Source: Nitrospirillum amazonense (GTDB lineage: Bacteria; Pseudomonadota; Alphaproteobacteria; Azospirillales; Azospirillaceae). From it: 64,000 nucleotides of DNA. The first letter of the stretch is position 1, and each line of letters begins with the position of its first letter. This document shows positions 14,868 to 23,764 of this stretch, one piece after another. Where the stretch lies: assembly GCF_007828045.1 (NCBI RefSeq), contig NZ_VITN01000002.1:372001-436000 (forward strand), in the 5' to 3' direction. The position numbers and the translations under genes were made by a program. Below the pieces are notes generated by a model. The model was not told the DNA's origin. It did not search any database and was given only the letters and a program-made list of their open reading frames with translations.

Positions 14868-17800
14868 CTAGCAGGCCACGCCCGGGAAGGGAATGACCTC
14901 TCCATCCCGCCCCTCGCGCACCGGCCAGGGCCGCGCGGGGCCGATGGCGCCATCCAGCACGCCGGACGCCAGCGGGCAGGCCATGTCCTGCACCAGGGTC
15001 ACCATGAGGTCGCGGGCGGCCACCAGATCGGCGGTCAGGAATCCCTCGGTGAAGCGGCCATGGACACCATGCACCAGCGCGTGGGCATCGGCGGACCGGC
15101 CTTGGCTGCGCCAAAGGCGCGCCAGGCTGAGGGCCGCGCGCAACTCCCACGACAGGGCCTCCTGCTGCCGCGCCCAGGCCATCGCGTCGTGGAAATGGGC
15201 CTCCGCCGCCTGCGCGGGGCCCATGCGTACGGCACTGGAACCGTCCTCCCGCATGAGCAGTTCACCCTTGACGCGCAGCAGTTCGGGCATGGCCCAGCGG
15301 ATACCGCGCGTCTCCGACCGGCTCAGCGCCTGATCGATGACCTGCAGCCCTTCACTCACCTGGCCGGCCTGACCCAGGGCCTCCGCCCATTCGCCCAGAT
15401 AGCCGATATAGCGCAGGGCGAAGTTGATCGCCTCCAGGTCCGCCATCGCGGCGCGCATTCCGGTCAGGCCGGCCGCGCGCTCACCCCGCAGTGTCTGCAG
15501 CCGATGCTTGAAATAGCGGCCCATCACCGCCCACGGTCCCAGGCCATGACGGGTGGCTTGGTCCTGCAGCTGCCCGACATAGCGATCGGCCGCGGCCAGA
15601 TCCCCCACCAGCAGGGACACCTGGCAAGCCGCGGTGGCCAGGGCATACCCCAGCGTCAGGGCATGGTCCACGACTTGCGCCTCCTCCACCGCCATGGCCA
15701 CCATGGCCGCCGCCTGGTCGGGAAAACCCTCGATCCAAAGGATGACGGACAGGGGCACGCACGCCGCCACCCGCTGGTCGTACTGGTAACGCACCAGGTG
15801 ACCGCGATGATTGGGTCGGACATAGCGGCGCAGCCCATCCTCGATATGGCGCCGGCCGGCGGCATGATCACCAATCAGATGCAGGGCGAAACCCCGAATG
15901 CGATCGGCCGCCATCAGATCCACCGGGTCGGCCGACCGTACCGCCACGGCGCGGAACTGCTCAGAAATCTCCAGCGCCTGGCTATAGCGACCTTCATTGA
16001 AGATCTCGACGTATAGGCCCCACAGGGCGCGCAACTGATAGTCGATGTTGTCCAAATGGCGCGCCAGGGTCAGCGCCTGGCCCAGCACCGCGCGGATTTC
16101 CGGCCCCGGCCCCTTGGTGTAGATCAGCGACAGGCCCAGCGCCGCCAGCAGGCGCAGCATCCGTTCCGCATCCGGGCCTGGCACCGGCTCCGCCGCCGAC
16201 GACGGCGGCATAATGTCCAATGCGCGGCGCACCGCCTCGCGGCATTCGTTCATCAGCGACAGCTGCATCCACAGCGGCACGGCCGCGGCGGTGAGGGAAA
16301 GACCCAGGCTGGCGTCCCCCTCGGGCCCGAAAGCCCAGATGAGGGCGGCGCGCAAATTGTCAATCTGCCGGCCGTAGACCTCCAGCCATTCCGCCGTGGG
16401 CCGGTGATCCCACTCCTGTTCCGCCCGCACCAGCAGGTCGCGGTGGCATTCGGCATGCCGGCGCAGCAGGCGAGGCAGCTCCCCGCTTTCCCTCAGCTTT
16501 TCCAGGGCGTAGGCCCGGGTCATTTCCAGCAACTTGTAGTGGACATAGTTACCGCTAACATCAGCGATCAAAAGCGACTTGGCCACGAGGTTCGACAACG
16601 CCACCAGAATGTCGGTCTGGCTGAGCAGCGTGTCGCCCGCCACGGTCGCGGCGGATTCCATGGTGAAGCCGCCGGCGAAAACTGCCAGGCGATGCAGCAC
16701 CGTCCGCTCCGCCACGGGCAGCAGTTCATAGCTCCAGTCCAGCATGGCGCGCAGCGTCTGGTGCCGGGGCAAGGCGGTGCGCCGGCCCCGCACCAATAGG
16801 GCGAAGCGGTCGTTCAAACGGGTGGCCAAGCCGCGCAGCCCGAACAGGTCCAGGCGGGCGGCCGCCAGTTCGATGGCCAGCGGGATCCCGTCTAGGCCAC
16901 GGCAGATCTCGGACACCAGCGGCACGTCGGCATCAGCGAAGGTGAAGGTGTCGACGCAGGCTGCGGCCCGCTCCACGAACAGGGCCACGGCGGAGTAGCC
17001 CAGGGCCTGTGCGGCGTCGATGGCGGCGGTCACCGGCGGGGTTTCCAGCGAGGCCAGGCGCTGCACCCATTCCCCCTCCGCCCGCAGCGGCTCACGGCTG
17101 GTGGCCAGGATATGGACGCCTGGGGCGCCCCGCAGCACGGTCTCGGCAAGCACCGCCGCCGTTCCCACCACATGCTCGCAATTATCCAGGATCAGCAGCA
17201 GGTTCTTGTCCTGCAGGATGGCGCCCAGGTCGGCGATGCGGTCGACCGAGACGCCCAGGGCCCCGGCCAGCACGCTGGCCGCCAGCGTGGCGTCGCCCAG
17301 GGTGGCGTCCGTCACCGGCGCGAAATCCACAAAGCGCGCGCCATCGGCATAACCGGCCGCGGCCGCCTCGGCCAGGGCCAGCGCCACCGTCGTCTTGCCG
17401 ATGCCGCCCGGTCCGACAAGGGTGATGAAGCGACGGGTGGGCAGCTGTTCGGACAGGGTGCGGACCAGCGCCTCCCGCCCCACGACGCGGGTCAGCCGAA
17501 CGGGCAGGTTATGGCCTGCCAGATCCCCGCCGGCGCCGCCGGGCGCGGGGGACGGCGCCAGGGTGACCGGTTCCGGCACCCCGTCCAAGCGCGTCACCGG
17601 CGCCACGAAGCAATAGCCCCGTCCGGGAACGTTGGCGATGTAGCGGGCGCCATCGCGGCCCTCGCCCAGGGCCTTGCGCAGGGCGGCGATGTTGACCCGC
17701 AGGTTGGCGTCATCGACATAGGTGTCGGGCCAGACATTGGCCACCAAGTCGTCTTTGGCCACCACCTGGCCGGCGCGTTCCGCCAGCACGATCAGGATGT

Positions 17801-17927
17801 CCAGCGCCCTGCTGCCGAGGCGCAGCGGGGCATCACCGTCCAACAGGATCTTGCGACCCGGCGAAAGGCGGAAGGAGCCGAACGTGAGCAGCCGTTCGGA
17901 GCCTGAACCAACCGTCGTATCGGTCAT
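14868..17927 (-). CDS. Giant wHTH / NB-ARC-type ATPase / TPR transcriptional regulator (first copy)
   Basis: 1019 residues from ATG 17927. Residues ~12-110 form an OmpR/CadC-type winged helix (LLTFGSFRLSPGRKILLDG...RALDILIVLAERAGQVVAKDDLVANVWPD...VNIAALRKALGEG...ANVPGRGYCFVAPV). Residues ~145-480 are a STAND/NB-ARC ATPase: P-loop GPGGIGKTT (172-180), Walker B LLLILDNCEHV, ILATSREPLRAEGE and LDGIPLAIELAAARLDLFGL. The rest is helical TPR-like repeats, the usual ligand- or partner-sensing part. It is probably an ATP-dependent one-component transcription activator of the AfsR/MalT type. No membrane helix. Its target is unknown. A paralogue lies at 47811-50744. Confidence 0.88.
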   Translation of the reverse strand: MTDTTVGSGSERLLTFGSFRLSPGRKILLDGDAPLRLGSRALDILIVLAERAGQVVAKDDLVANVWPDTYVDDANLRVNIAALRKALGEGRDGARYIANVPGRGYCFVAPVTRLDGVPEPVTLAPSPAPGGAGGDLAGHNLPVRLTRVVGREALVRTLSEQLPTRRFITLVGPGGIGKTTVALALAEAAAAGYADGARFVDFAPVTDATLGDATLAASVLAGALGVSVDRIADLGAILQDKNLLLILDNCEHVVGTAAVLAETVLRGAPGVHILATSREPLRAEGEWVQRLASLETPPVTAAIDAAQALGYSAVALFVERAAACVDTFTFADADVPLVSEICRGLDGIPLAIELAAARLDLFGLRGLATRLNDRFALLVRGRRTALPRHQTLRAMLDWSYELLPVAERTVLHRLAVFAGGFTMESAATVAGDTLLSQTDILVALSNLVAKSLLIADVSGNYVHYKLLEMTRAYALEKLRESGELPRLLRRHAECHRDLLVRAEQEWDHRPTAEWLEVYGRQIDNLRAALIWAFGPEGDASLGLSLTAAAVPLWMQLSLMNECREAVRRALDIMPPSSAAEPVPGPDAERMLRLLAALGLSLIYTKGPGPEIRAVLGQALTLARHLDNIDYQLRALWGLYVEIFNEGRYSQALEISEQFRAVAVRSADPVDLMAADRIRGFALHLIGDHAAGRRHIEDGLRRYVRPNHRGHLVRYQYDQRVAACVPLSVILWIEGFPDQAAAMVAMAVEEAQVVDHALTLGYALATAACQVSLLVGDLAAADRYVGQLQDQATRHGLGPWAVMGRYFKHRLQTLRGERAAGLTGMRAAMADLEAINFALRYIGYLGEWAEALGQAGQVSEGLQVIDQALSRSETRGIRWAMPELLRVKGELLMREDGSSAVRMGPAQAAEAHFHDAMAWARQQEALSWELRAALSLARLWRSQGRSADAHALVHGVHGRFTEGFLTADLVAARDLMVTLVQDMACPLASGVLDGAIGPARPWPVREGRDGEVIPFPGVAC

Positions 17928-18419
17928 GCCACGCCCCCCCACGGTCCCCCCCCTCGCGGCAAGGACCCGCCGCCAGGTCCCCGACAAAATGGCGACATCG
18001 GCCGCGACCGGCCTACAACGCCTCAATCCCAATGAAATCCGCCAAGCAACCCCGTCATGGATAGAGATGCTCATGGAAACCGGAACAACAGGCGGAACCG
18101 TTCGAACATACCGCCGTATTCCATAAGACGCGACCAGAGGAATGCCGGCCGGCCCGCCGCCAGCGGACGAAATGATGCTGGCCCATGAGATCGCGACGGG
18201 CAATCCTCCAGGAGGCAATACCCCATCGAGACAGCCAGATTTTAAAAAATTCCGCAGTTTTCGCCTATTCGCCCCGTCCTCATGTCCATTTCGTTATTAG
18301 TGGGGCGCCGGTTGACGGCAACTTACAACAAATTACAGCACTTAATTCGCCATCAGGGCGGGCTAACGGCAGACTTCCCCCATCGTAAGGACGGCCTTCC
18401 GCGGGGTGCGGGGGCACCC
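17928..18419. other. Divergent regulatory region
   Basis: 492 bases between the giant regulator and the AraC-type gene. The stretch 18235-18350 is markedly AT-richer (TTTTAAAAAATTCC, TTACAACAAATTACAGC) and is the likely promoter zone. No gene is supported here. Confidence 0.45.
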
Positions 18420-19097
18420 ATGACGGGGGCAGCCATGATGGACGCAAACCAAGGGAACATCGAAACGCGGGCCGCCGCCGACACCAGGTGGATCGCCGCT
18501 ATGGTGGTGAAGCTGCTGGACGACGCCGGCGACATCCTGGACAGCGACCGCGACGCGGCGCGCGCCTGCATCGCCCGCGCCGCCGCCTTCCTGCGGGGGG
18601 AGGCCACCCCCCAGGGCATCCGGCCCGGTGGGGCCGGCCAAGCCGCCCCCCAGACGACCCGGGAGGCGGCCAAAGGCACGTCGCCCGCCGCATCATTGCC
18701 ATCGCCAGCGATCACCGAGGCCATCCGCGGCGGCCTGGCGCCCTGGCAGATCCGCCGGGTGATCAGCCATATCGACGCCAATCTGGCCGGTACTATCCGC
18801 ATGGACGGCTGCGCCACCGTCACCCGGCTCAGCACCCGCTATTTCTCACGGGCGTTCAAGAGCAGCTTCGGCGTGCCGCCGCACACCTATGTGGTGCAGC
18901 GTCGCATCCAGCGGGCGCAGCACCTAATGTTGACCACCCAGGAACCGCTGTGCCAGATCGCACTGGCCTGCGGCCTGTGCGACCAAGCCCATTTCTCCAA
19001 GCTGTTCCGACGCGTCGTGGGCCTCAGCCCCAGCACCTGGCGGCGGCAATGGCGCGACGCCCCGCTGGAACCGGCCTACCAGACCGAGGCGGCCTGA
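18420..19097 (+). CDS. AraC-family transcriptional regulator
   Basis: About 225 residues. The C-terminal ~110 form a standard AraC/XylS double HTH: PWQIRRVISHIDANLAGTIRMDGCATVTRLSTRYFSRAFKSSFGVPPHTYVVQRRIQRAQHLMLTTQEPLCQIALACGLCDQAHFSKLFRRVVGLSPSTWRRQW. The N-terminal half is short, has no cupin-like ligand domain and is mostly Ala-rich, so signal input is unclear. Start chosen at 18420 (GGGGG upstream); ATGs at 18435 and 18438 are equally possible. An open frame further upstream runs through the AT-rich promoter region and is not taken. Confidence 0.8.
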   Translation: MTGAAMMDANQGNIETRAAADTRWIAAMVVKLLDDAGDILDSDRDAARACIARAAAFLRGEATPQGIRPGGAGQAAPQTTREAAKGTSPAASLPSPAITEAIRGGLAPWQIRRVISHIDANLAGTIRMDGCATVTRLSTRYFSRAFKSSFGVPPHTYVVQRRIQRAQHLMLTTQEPLCQIALACGLCDQAHFSKLFRRVVGLSPSTWRRQWRDAPLEPAYQTEAA

Positions 19098-19106
19098 TCC
19101 CCGTCC

Positions 19107-20072
19107 CTACAGGGAGATGGGCTGGAAGCTGGCGCGGTACTGGCTGGGCGTCATGCCCATGTTCTTGACGAACACCAGGCGCATGCGGTTGGCGCTACCG
19201 AAGCCGCTGTGGAAGGCGACCGTCTTCAAGGGAAGGTCGCCACCCTCCAGCAGGTTGCGGGCGGTGTCCACCCGCGCCCGCTCCACGAATTCGGCGGGCG
19301 TCACCTTGGCCTGCTGCACGAAAACACGGGCGAAGTTGCGGGCGCTCATGCCGGCCACCCTGGCCATGCTGGCCACCGTATGCTCCTCCGCCACATGCTG
19401 CATAACATGGGTCTGCACCCGGGCGATGGGGGAGCCGTCATCCGCCGGCAGCATGAGATAGGGGCTGAACTGCGACTGGCCGCCCTGGCGCTGCGCCACG
19501 ACCACCAGGCGCTTGGCCGTGGCCAGGGAGATGGCCGCGCCATGATCCTCCGCCACCAGGGCCAGGCACAAGTCGATGCCGGCGGTGACGCCGGCGGAGG
19601 TGACCAGCGGCCCGTCGCGCAGGTAGATGCGGTCCAATTCCACCCGCGCGGCCGGGAAACGGTCCGCCAGCGCCGGCGCATCCTGCCAATGGGTGGTGGC
19701 GGCGCGGCCGTCCAGCAGGCCGGCGGCCCCCACCACGAAGGCACCGGTGCAGATGGAGCCGTAGCGCCGGCAGCGCGGCGCCGCCGCGCGCAGCCAGCCC
19801 GCCAGCCCAGGGTCCACCGGCCCCCTGGGCAAGTCCGGGCCACCCGCCACCAGCAAGGTGTCGAAACGATCGGCGACCGGGTCGATGATCCGGTCGGCCG
19901 CCAGGTACAAGCCGTTGGAGGCGCGCATCGGCCCAGCCGCCGTGCCCAGCACGGTCAGGGCGTAGTGATCCTGCGGCGGCAGGAAGCCGTTGGCCTCCGC
20001 AAAGACGTCCAGCGGCCCCGCCACGTCCAGGGCCTGGACGCCGGGAAAGATGGCGATGGCGACGGTACGCAT
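19107..20072 (-). CDS. GlxA-family regulator (DJ-1/PfpI-like domain + AraC HTH)
   Basis: 321 residues. The N-terminal DJ-1/PfpI-like domain (VAIAIFPGVQALDVAGPLDVFAEAN...RYGSICTGAFVVGAAGLLDGRAATTHW, with the nucleophile-elbow Cys in SICTGAF) is followed by an AraC HTH (HTVASMARVAGMSARNFARVFVQQAKVTPAEFVERARVDTARNLLEGGDLPLKTVAFHSGFGSANRMRLVFVKNMGMTPSQYR). Regulators of this type control small-molecule or amine metabolism and stress genes. Divergent from the SLAC1/TehA-like gene, with an inverted repeat between them. Confidence 0.88.
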   Translation of the reverse strand: MRTVAIAIFPGVQALDVAGPLDVFAEANGFLPPQDHYALTVLGTAAGPMRASNGLYLAADRIIDPVADRFDTLLVAGGPDLPRGPVDPGLAGWLRAAAPRCRRYGSICTGAFVVGAAGLLDGRAATTHWQDAPALADRFPAARVELDRIYLRDGPLVTSAGVTAGIDLCLALVAEDHGAAISLATAKRLVVVAQRQGGQSQFSPYLMLPADDGSPIARVQTHVMQHVAEEHTVASMARVAGMSARNFARVFVQQAKVTPAEFVERARVDTARNLLEGGDLPLKTVAFHSGFGSANRMRLVFVKNMGMTPSQYRASFQPISL

Positions 20073-20107
20073 GGGATGACCCCACCTTGGCGGAAGACAA
20101 GGGCATC

Positions 20108-20144
20108 TTGGCAGGAAACGGCGTATGCGTACAATTGCTGCCAA
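20108..20144. promoter_or_regulatory. Inverted repeat between the GlxA regulator and the SLAC1-like gene
   Basis: TTGGCAG (20108-20114) and CTGCCAA (20138-20144) form a perfect 7-bp inverted repeat with a 23-base spacer in the 128-base divergent promoter. It is a candidate binding site for the GlxA-type regulator. Confidence 0.4.
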
Positions 20145-20200
20145 AGCCGGGCTGGCGTGAAATCGGCGGCGTCCCTACCCCGTCCCGAAAGGACCGCCGA

Positions 20201-21202
20201 ATGTCCACGCACCCCTCGCGCACCGCCGCCCCGGGCCTGTTGCCCGTGGCCCCCGCCTCCTTCTTCGCCATGACCCTGGGCCTGGCCGAAACCGGCAACG
20301 CCTGGCGCAACGCCACCGATCTCTGGCATCTGCCGCCAGTGGTGGGCGAGGCCTTGCAGGGCCTGGCGCTGCTATCCTTCCTGTGGTGGGGACTGCTGTA
20401 TGCCAACAAGTGGATCAGCCACCGGCCGGCGGCGCTGGCGGAATTCCGCGACCCGGTGCAATCGGCCTTCGTGGCCCTGGTCCCGGAATCCGTCATCCTC
20501 TCGGCGCTGGCCCTGCGCCCCTATGTGCCGGTGCTGGCCGTCGCCATCTTCGCGCTGGGCTCCGCCACCAACCTGGCCTACGGCGCCTACCGCCTGGCGC
20601 AGAACTGGAGTCGGGAGCGCGAGCCCGGGCACACCACGCCGTCGCTGTACCTGACCTATGTCGCCAGCGTGCTGGTGAACGCGCTGGCCGCCGGCCTGTT
20701 CGGCTATACCGAACTGGGCTGGGTGCTGCTGGGCGTGGGCGGCCTGTCCTGGCTGGTGACCGACAGCGTCATCACCCAGCAGTTGTTCGTGGGTGGCCTG
20801 GCGGCCAAGACACGCAATTTCATGGGCATCTACATGGCCCCGCCGGTGGTGGCCCTGGCGGCCTACCAGGTGCTGGCCGGGCGGGAGACCAGCCTGCCCC
20901 TGACCTACATCCTGTTGGGCTACGCCCTGTTCGTTACCGCCGGCCTGGCCCTGGCCTATCGCTGGCTGCGGGAGCAGGCCTTCGCCCCGGGATACTGGGC
21001 CTACACCTTCGGCGTCGCCACGCTGGCGCAGGGCCTGATGATCTTCGTCCCCCGGGCCGGCAGCCCCGTGATCGACGGCCTGGCGGCGGCGGCACTGGTC
21101 GCCACCACCCTGCTGACCCTGGCGGTGGCCGTGGGCAGCATCGGACTGCTGGTCCGGCGCGCCTATTATCCGGTGGTGCCCGCGCCCTCCCCCGCGCGTT
21201 GA
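20201..21202 (+). CDS. SLAC1/TehA-like (TDT family) membrane transporter
   Basis: 333 residues with about ten hydrophobic helices: PGLLPVAPASFFAMTLGLAETGNAWR at the N-terminus (the P-x-x-FFxMxLGLxxxGxxWR pattern of tellurite-resistance/dicarboxylate transporter TehA and anion channel SLAC1 relatives), then ALLSFLWWGLLYANKW. ATG 20201 follows AAAGGA by 8 bases. Likely an anion or C4-dicarboxylate channel or efflux carrier; the role here is unknown. Divergent GlxA regulator probably controls it. Confidence 0.8.
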   Translation: MSTHPSRTAAPGLLPVAPASFFAMTLGLAETGNAWRNATDLWHLPPVVGEALQGLALLSFLWWGLLYANKWISHRPAALAEFRDPVQSAFVALVPESVILSALALRPYVPVLAVAIFALGSATNLAYGAYRLAQNWSREREPGHTTPSLYLTYVASVLVNALAAGLFGYTELGWVLLGVGGLSWLVTDSVITQQLFVGGLAAKTRNFMGIYMAPPVVALAAYQVLAGRETSLPLTYILLGYALFVTAGLALAYRWLREQAFAPGYWAYTFGVATLAQGLMIFVPRAGSPVIDGLAAAALVATTLLTLAVAVGSIGLLVRRAYYPVVPAPSPAR

Positions 21203-21447
21203 CCCCTGCCCCTTGATTCGCACGCCGTTTACAACATTTCACTGCACAACCGCGTTCGGCGGCGCCACCATGGTCCCCCAACGGATTTCCCCCCGCGGGG
21301 CCGGGTGGCGCCGCGACGCTTGCGATGCATGGGTATGCAGCGGTGGCGGGAACCTTTCGGCACCCCACCCAATTGACCAATAGATTGAAAACTACTTGAG
21401 TTCTGCACGTCAAATGGGGGCATATTGCTGGGGCAAGAAAGGACCCC

Positions 21448-22089
21448 ATGCAGATCACCAGCAACAGCTTCCGTGATGGCGGCCGCCTGCCCGATGCCTG
21501 TGCCTACGCCGTCACCTCCAGCATCGGCCGCGTCCGGCCGGGACCCAACCGCAATCCCCATGTGGCGTGGAGCGACCCGCCGGGGGGAACGCGGTCCTTC
21601 GTGCTCACCGTGCACAGTCCCGACGCCCCGCACCGCTGGAACGACGCCAACCGGGAAGGCAGGACGCTGTCACCCGACCTGCCCCGCGTGCCCTTCTATC
21701 ACTGGATCCTGATCGACCTGCCCGCCCGGACGCGGGAGGTCAAGGAAGGCCGGCACAGCGCCGGCATCACCAACCGCGGCAAGCAAGGCCCCTCGGCGCC
21801 GGAACCGGCGGGCGCCCGCCACGGCATGAACGACTTCACCATCCTGTACCTGGAGGACAGGGCGCGGACCGGCGACTATTACGGCTATGATGGTCCCTGC
21901 CCGCCGTGGAACGACAGCATCTTCCACCGGTACATCTTCACCATCCATGCGCTGGACATTCCCCGTCTGCCAGTGGTGGGGCCCATCAACGGCACCTCCA
22001 CCCTGCTGGCCATGGCGGGGCATGTGTTGGACCGGGCCAGCATCGTGGGCGGCTATTCCCTGAATCCGGCCCTACTGGGTGCCAATTGA
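21448..22089 (+). CDS. YbhB/YbcL-family (PEBP, Raf kinase inhibitor-like) protein
   Basis: 213 residues. The PEBP ligand-pocket motifs are visible: FVLTVHSPDAPHRWN (the D-x-D/SPDAP element), PFYHWILIDLPARTREVKEG (the H-W element), YYGYDGPCPPWNDSIFHRYIFTIHALD (the GPCPP...HxYxFxxxALD element). No signal peptide. Bacterial members have poorly known roles. ATG 21448 follows AAAGGA. Converges on the MHS transporter gene with a 19-base gap. Confidence 0.85.
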   Translation: MQITSNSFRDGGRLPDACAYAVTSSIGRVRPGPNRNPHVAWSDPPGGTRSFVLTVHSPDAPHRWNDANREGRTLSPDLPRVPFYHWILIDLPARTREVKEGRHSAGITNRGKQGPSAPEPAGARHGMNDFTILYLEDRARTGDYYGYDGPCPPWNDSIFHRYIFTIHALDIPRLPVVGPINGTSTLLAMAGHVLDRASIVGGYSLNPALLGAN

Positions 22090-22108
22090 CACCGGTCACC
22101 TTTGGCCG

Positions 22109-23407
22109 TTAGGGACCCGGCGTCTCCACCGCCACGGCGCCCGCCCGGCCGCGCAGGGGATACAGCGCCGCCAGGCTGATGAGGGCGGCACCAGCCAAAT
22201 AGGCGCCGACATAGGGCAGCCCTCCCGACTGGGCAAGGGATTGCGCCAGCACGGGCGCGATGCCGCCACCCAGGATACCGCCCAGGTTGAAGGTCATGGA
22301 CGTGCCGGTGTACCGTACCCGCGCCGGGAACAGGCTGGGCAGCCAAGCCCCCAGGGGACCGTAGACGAAACCCATGACCAGCAGCGCCAGGCAGAGGAAC
22401 AACCCCACCACGGCCAGCGAGCCACTGGCCATCATTGGGGCCAGCACCAGGCCCACCAGCGCCGTCATGACGCAGCCGGCCATCAGCACCCGGCGGGGCG
22501 AGGCCAGGTCCGCCCACCAGCCGGCCGCGATGATGCCCACGGCCAGGAACAGGATGGCGCCCAACTGCACCCCCAGGAAGGCCGTGCGGCTGTAGCCCAG
22601 GGTAGTGGTGCCGTAGCCCAGGGCGAAGGCGGTGGCGAGGTAGAACAGGGCGAAGCAGGCAATGGCGGCGAAGGTGCCGCCCAGGGTCTGGCGGGGGAAG
22701 TCGCGCGCCACCTCGGCCAAGGGGACGGCCGCCGGCGGCCCCTGCTCCAGCGCCTTGGCGAAGGCTGGCGTCTCCGTCAGCTTCAGGCGCACCCACAGGC
22801 CCAGCAGCACCAGCACGGCGCTGCCCAGGAAGGGCAGGCGCCAGCCCCAATCATGGAACTGGGTCGGCGTCAGGAACTCGCCCAGCAGCAGGAACAGGCC
22901 GTTGGCGGCGATGAAGCCCACCGGCGCGCCGATCTGCGGAAACATGCCGTACCGGGCGCGGTGGCTGGGCGGCGCGTTCTCCACCGCCAGCAGGACGGCC
23001 CCGCCCCACTCCCCACCCAGGCCGAAGCCCTGGCCGAAGCGCAGGACGCACAGCAGGAAGGGGGCGAGCCAGCCAATGCTGTCATAGGTGGGCAGCAGGC
23101 CGATCAGCACCGTCGATCCACCCATCAACAGCAACGAGGCCACCAGCGTGGATTTGCGCCCGATGCGGTCGCCGAAGTGGCCAAAGACGATGGAGCCCAG
23201 CGGCCGCGCCAGGAAGGCGATGCCGAAACTGCCATAGGCGGCCATCAATTGGGCGGAAGGCGACGCAACGGGGAAGAACAGCGGCCCGAAGACCAGCGAG
23301 GCGGCGGTGGCGTAGATGTAGAAGTCATAGAACTCCACCGCCGTGCCCACCAGGCTGGCGACAAGGATGCGCGCCGAAGACGGGGTACCGCCCGCTGCTT
23401 TTGACAT
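22109..23407 (-). CDS. MFS transporter, metabolite:H+ symporter (MHS) family
   Basis: 432 residues, 12 helices. SLVGTAVEFYDFYIYATAASLVFGPLFFP is the diagnostic MHS N-terminus; AFLARPLGSIVFGHFGDRIGRKSTL is the MFS motif A; GFGLGGEWGGAVLLAVENAPPSHRARYGMFPQIGAPVGF is the MHS signature loop. These symporters take up organic acids such as shikimate, alpha-ketoglutarate or aromatic acids. Divergent from the TonB receptor/tannase operon, so an aromatic acid released by the esterase is a reasonable substrate (inference). Confidence 0.88.
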   Translation of the reverse strand: MSKAAGGTPSSARILVASLVGTAVEFYDFYIYATAASLVFGPLFFPVASPSAQLMAAYGSFGIAFLARPLGSIVFGHFGDRIGRKSTLVASLLLMGGSTVLIGLLPTYDSIGWLAPFLLCVLRFGQGFGLGGEWGGAVLLAVENAPPSHRARYGMFPQIGAPVGFIAANGLFLLLGEFLTPTQFHDWGWRLPFLGSAVLVLLGLWVRLKLTETPAFAKALEQGPPAAVPLAEVARDFPRQTLGGTFAAIACFALFYLATAFALGYGTTTLGYSRTAFLGVQLGAILFLAVGIIAAGWWADLASPRRVLMAGCVMTALVGLVLAPMMASGSLAVVGLFLCLALLVMGFVYGPLGAWLPSLFPARVRYTGTSMTFNLGGILGGGIAPVLAQSLAQSGGLPYVGAYLAGAALISLAALYPLRGRAGAVAVETPGP

Positions 23408-23515
23408 TTTATTTCAACCCCGATTTTCAGCCGTTCTTATCCGTTCCCTGGGGTATGGCCGGCGGACGCCGTGAGGTCAAGGCCAAGTCCTGAGACACTC
23501 TTGCAAACGGGGCCA

Positions 23516-23539
23516 TTGACAGAAGTTATGAAATATAAC
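23516..23539. promoter_or_regulatory. Promoter/operator candidate in the MHS-TonB divergent region
   Basis: TTGACA (23516-23521) is a consensus -35 hexamer for plus-strand transcription. It is directly followed by a perfect inverted repeat GTTAT-GAAAT-ATAAC (23525-23539), so a bound repressor would block the promoter. No good -10 is obvious at the ideal spacing. The remaining ~340 bases of the 23408-23764 gap hold no gene. Confidence 0.4.
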
Positions 23540-23764
23540 AGTGTTGGCCAAGCACGGTTCATAGAAAGCCGGCGGGGAGGATACCGAGCATGACGCCAAC
23601 ACCAGTCCGCGTTTGCATCTCCGATGGGCCCGCCACACGCTATGGCGGCCGACACCGCGTCGGCGCCGCGCCGCTTTAAGCACCGCCTGTACCCAAGCAG
23701 CAAAACGCCGGCGCCCCGGTCAGTCCGGAGGCCGCCCAATAAAATCCGAGGGAGGCATCATAAA

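Noticed and set aside
22079-23404. 441-codon plus-strand frame opposite the MHS transporter
   Set aside because: Exact mirror of a clear transporter gene; Gln/Arg/Gly-rich nonsense composition.
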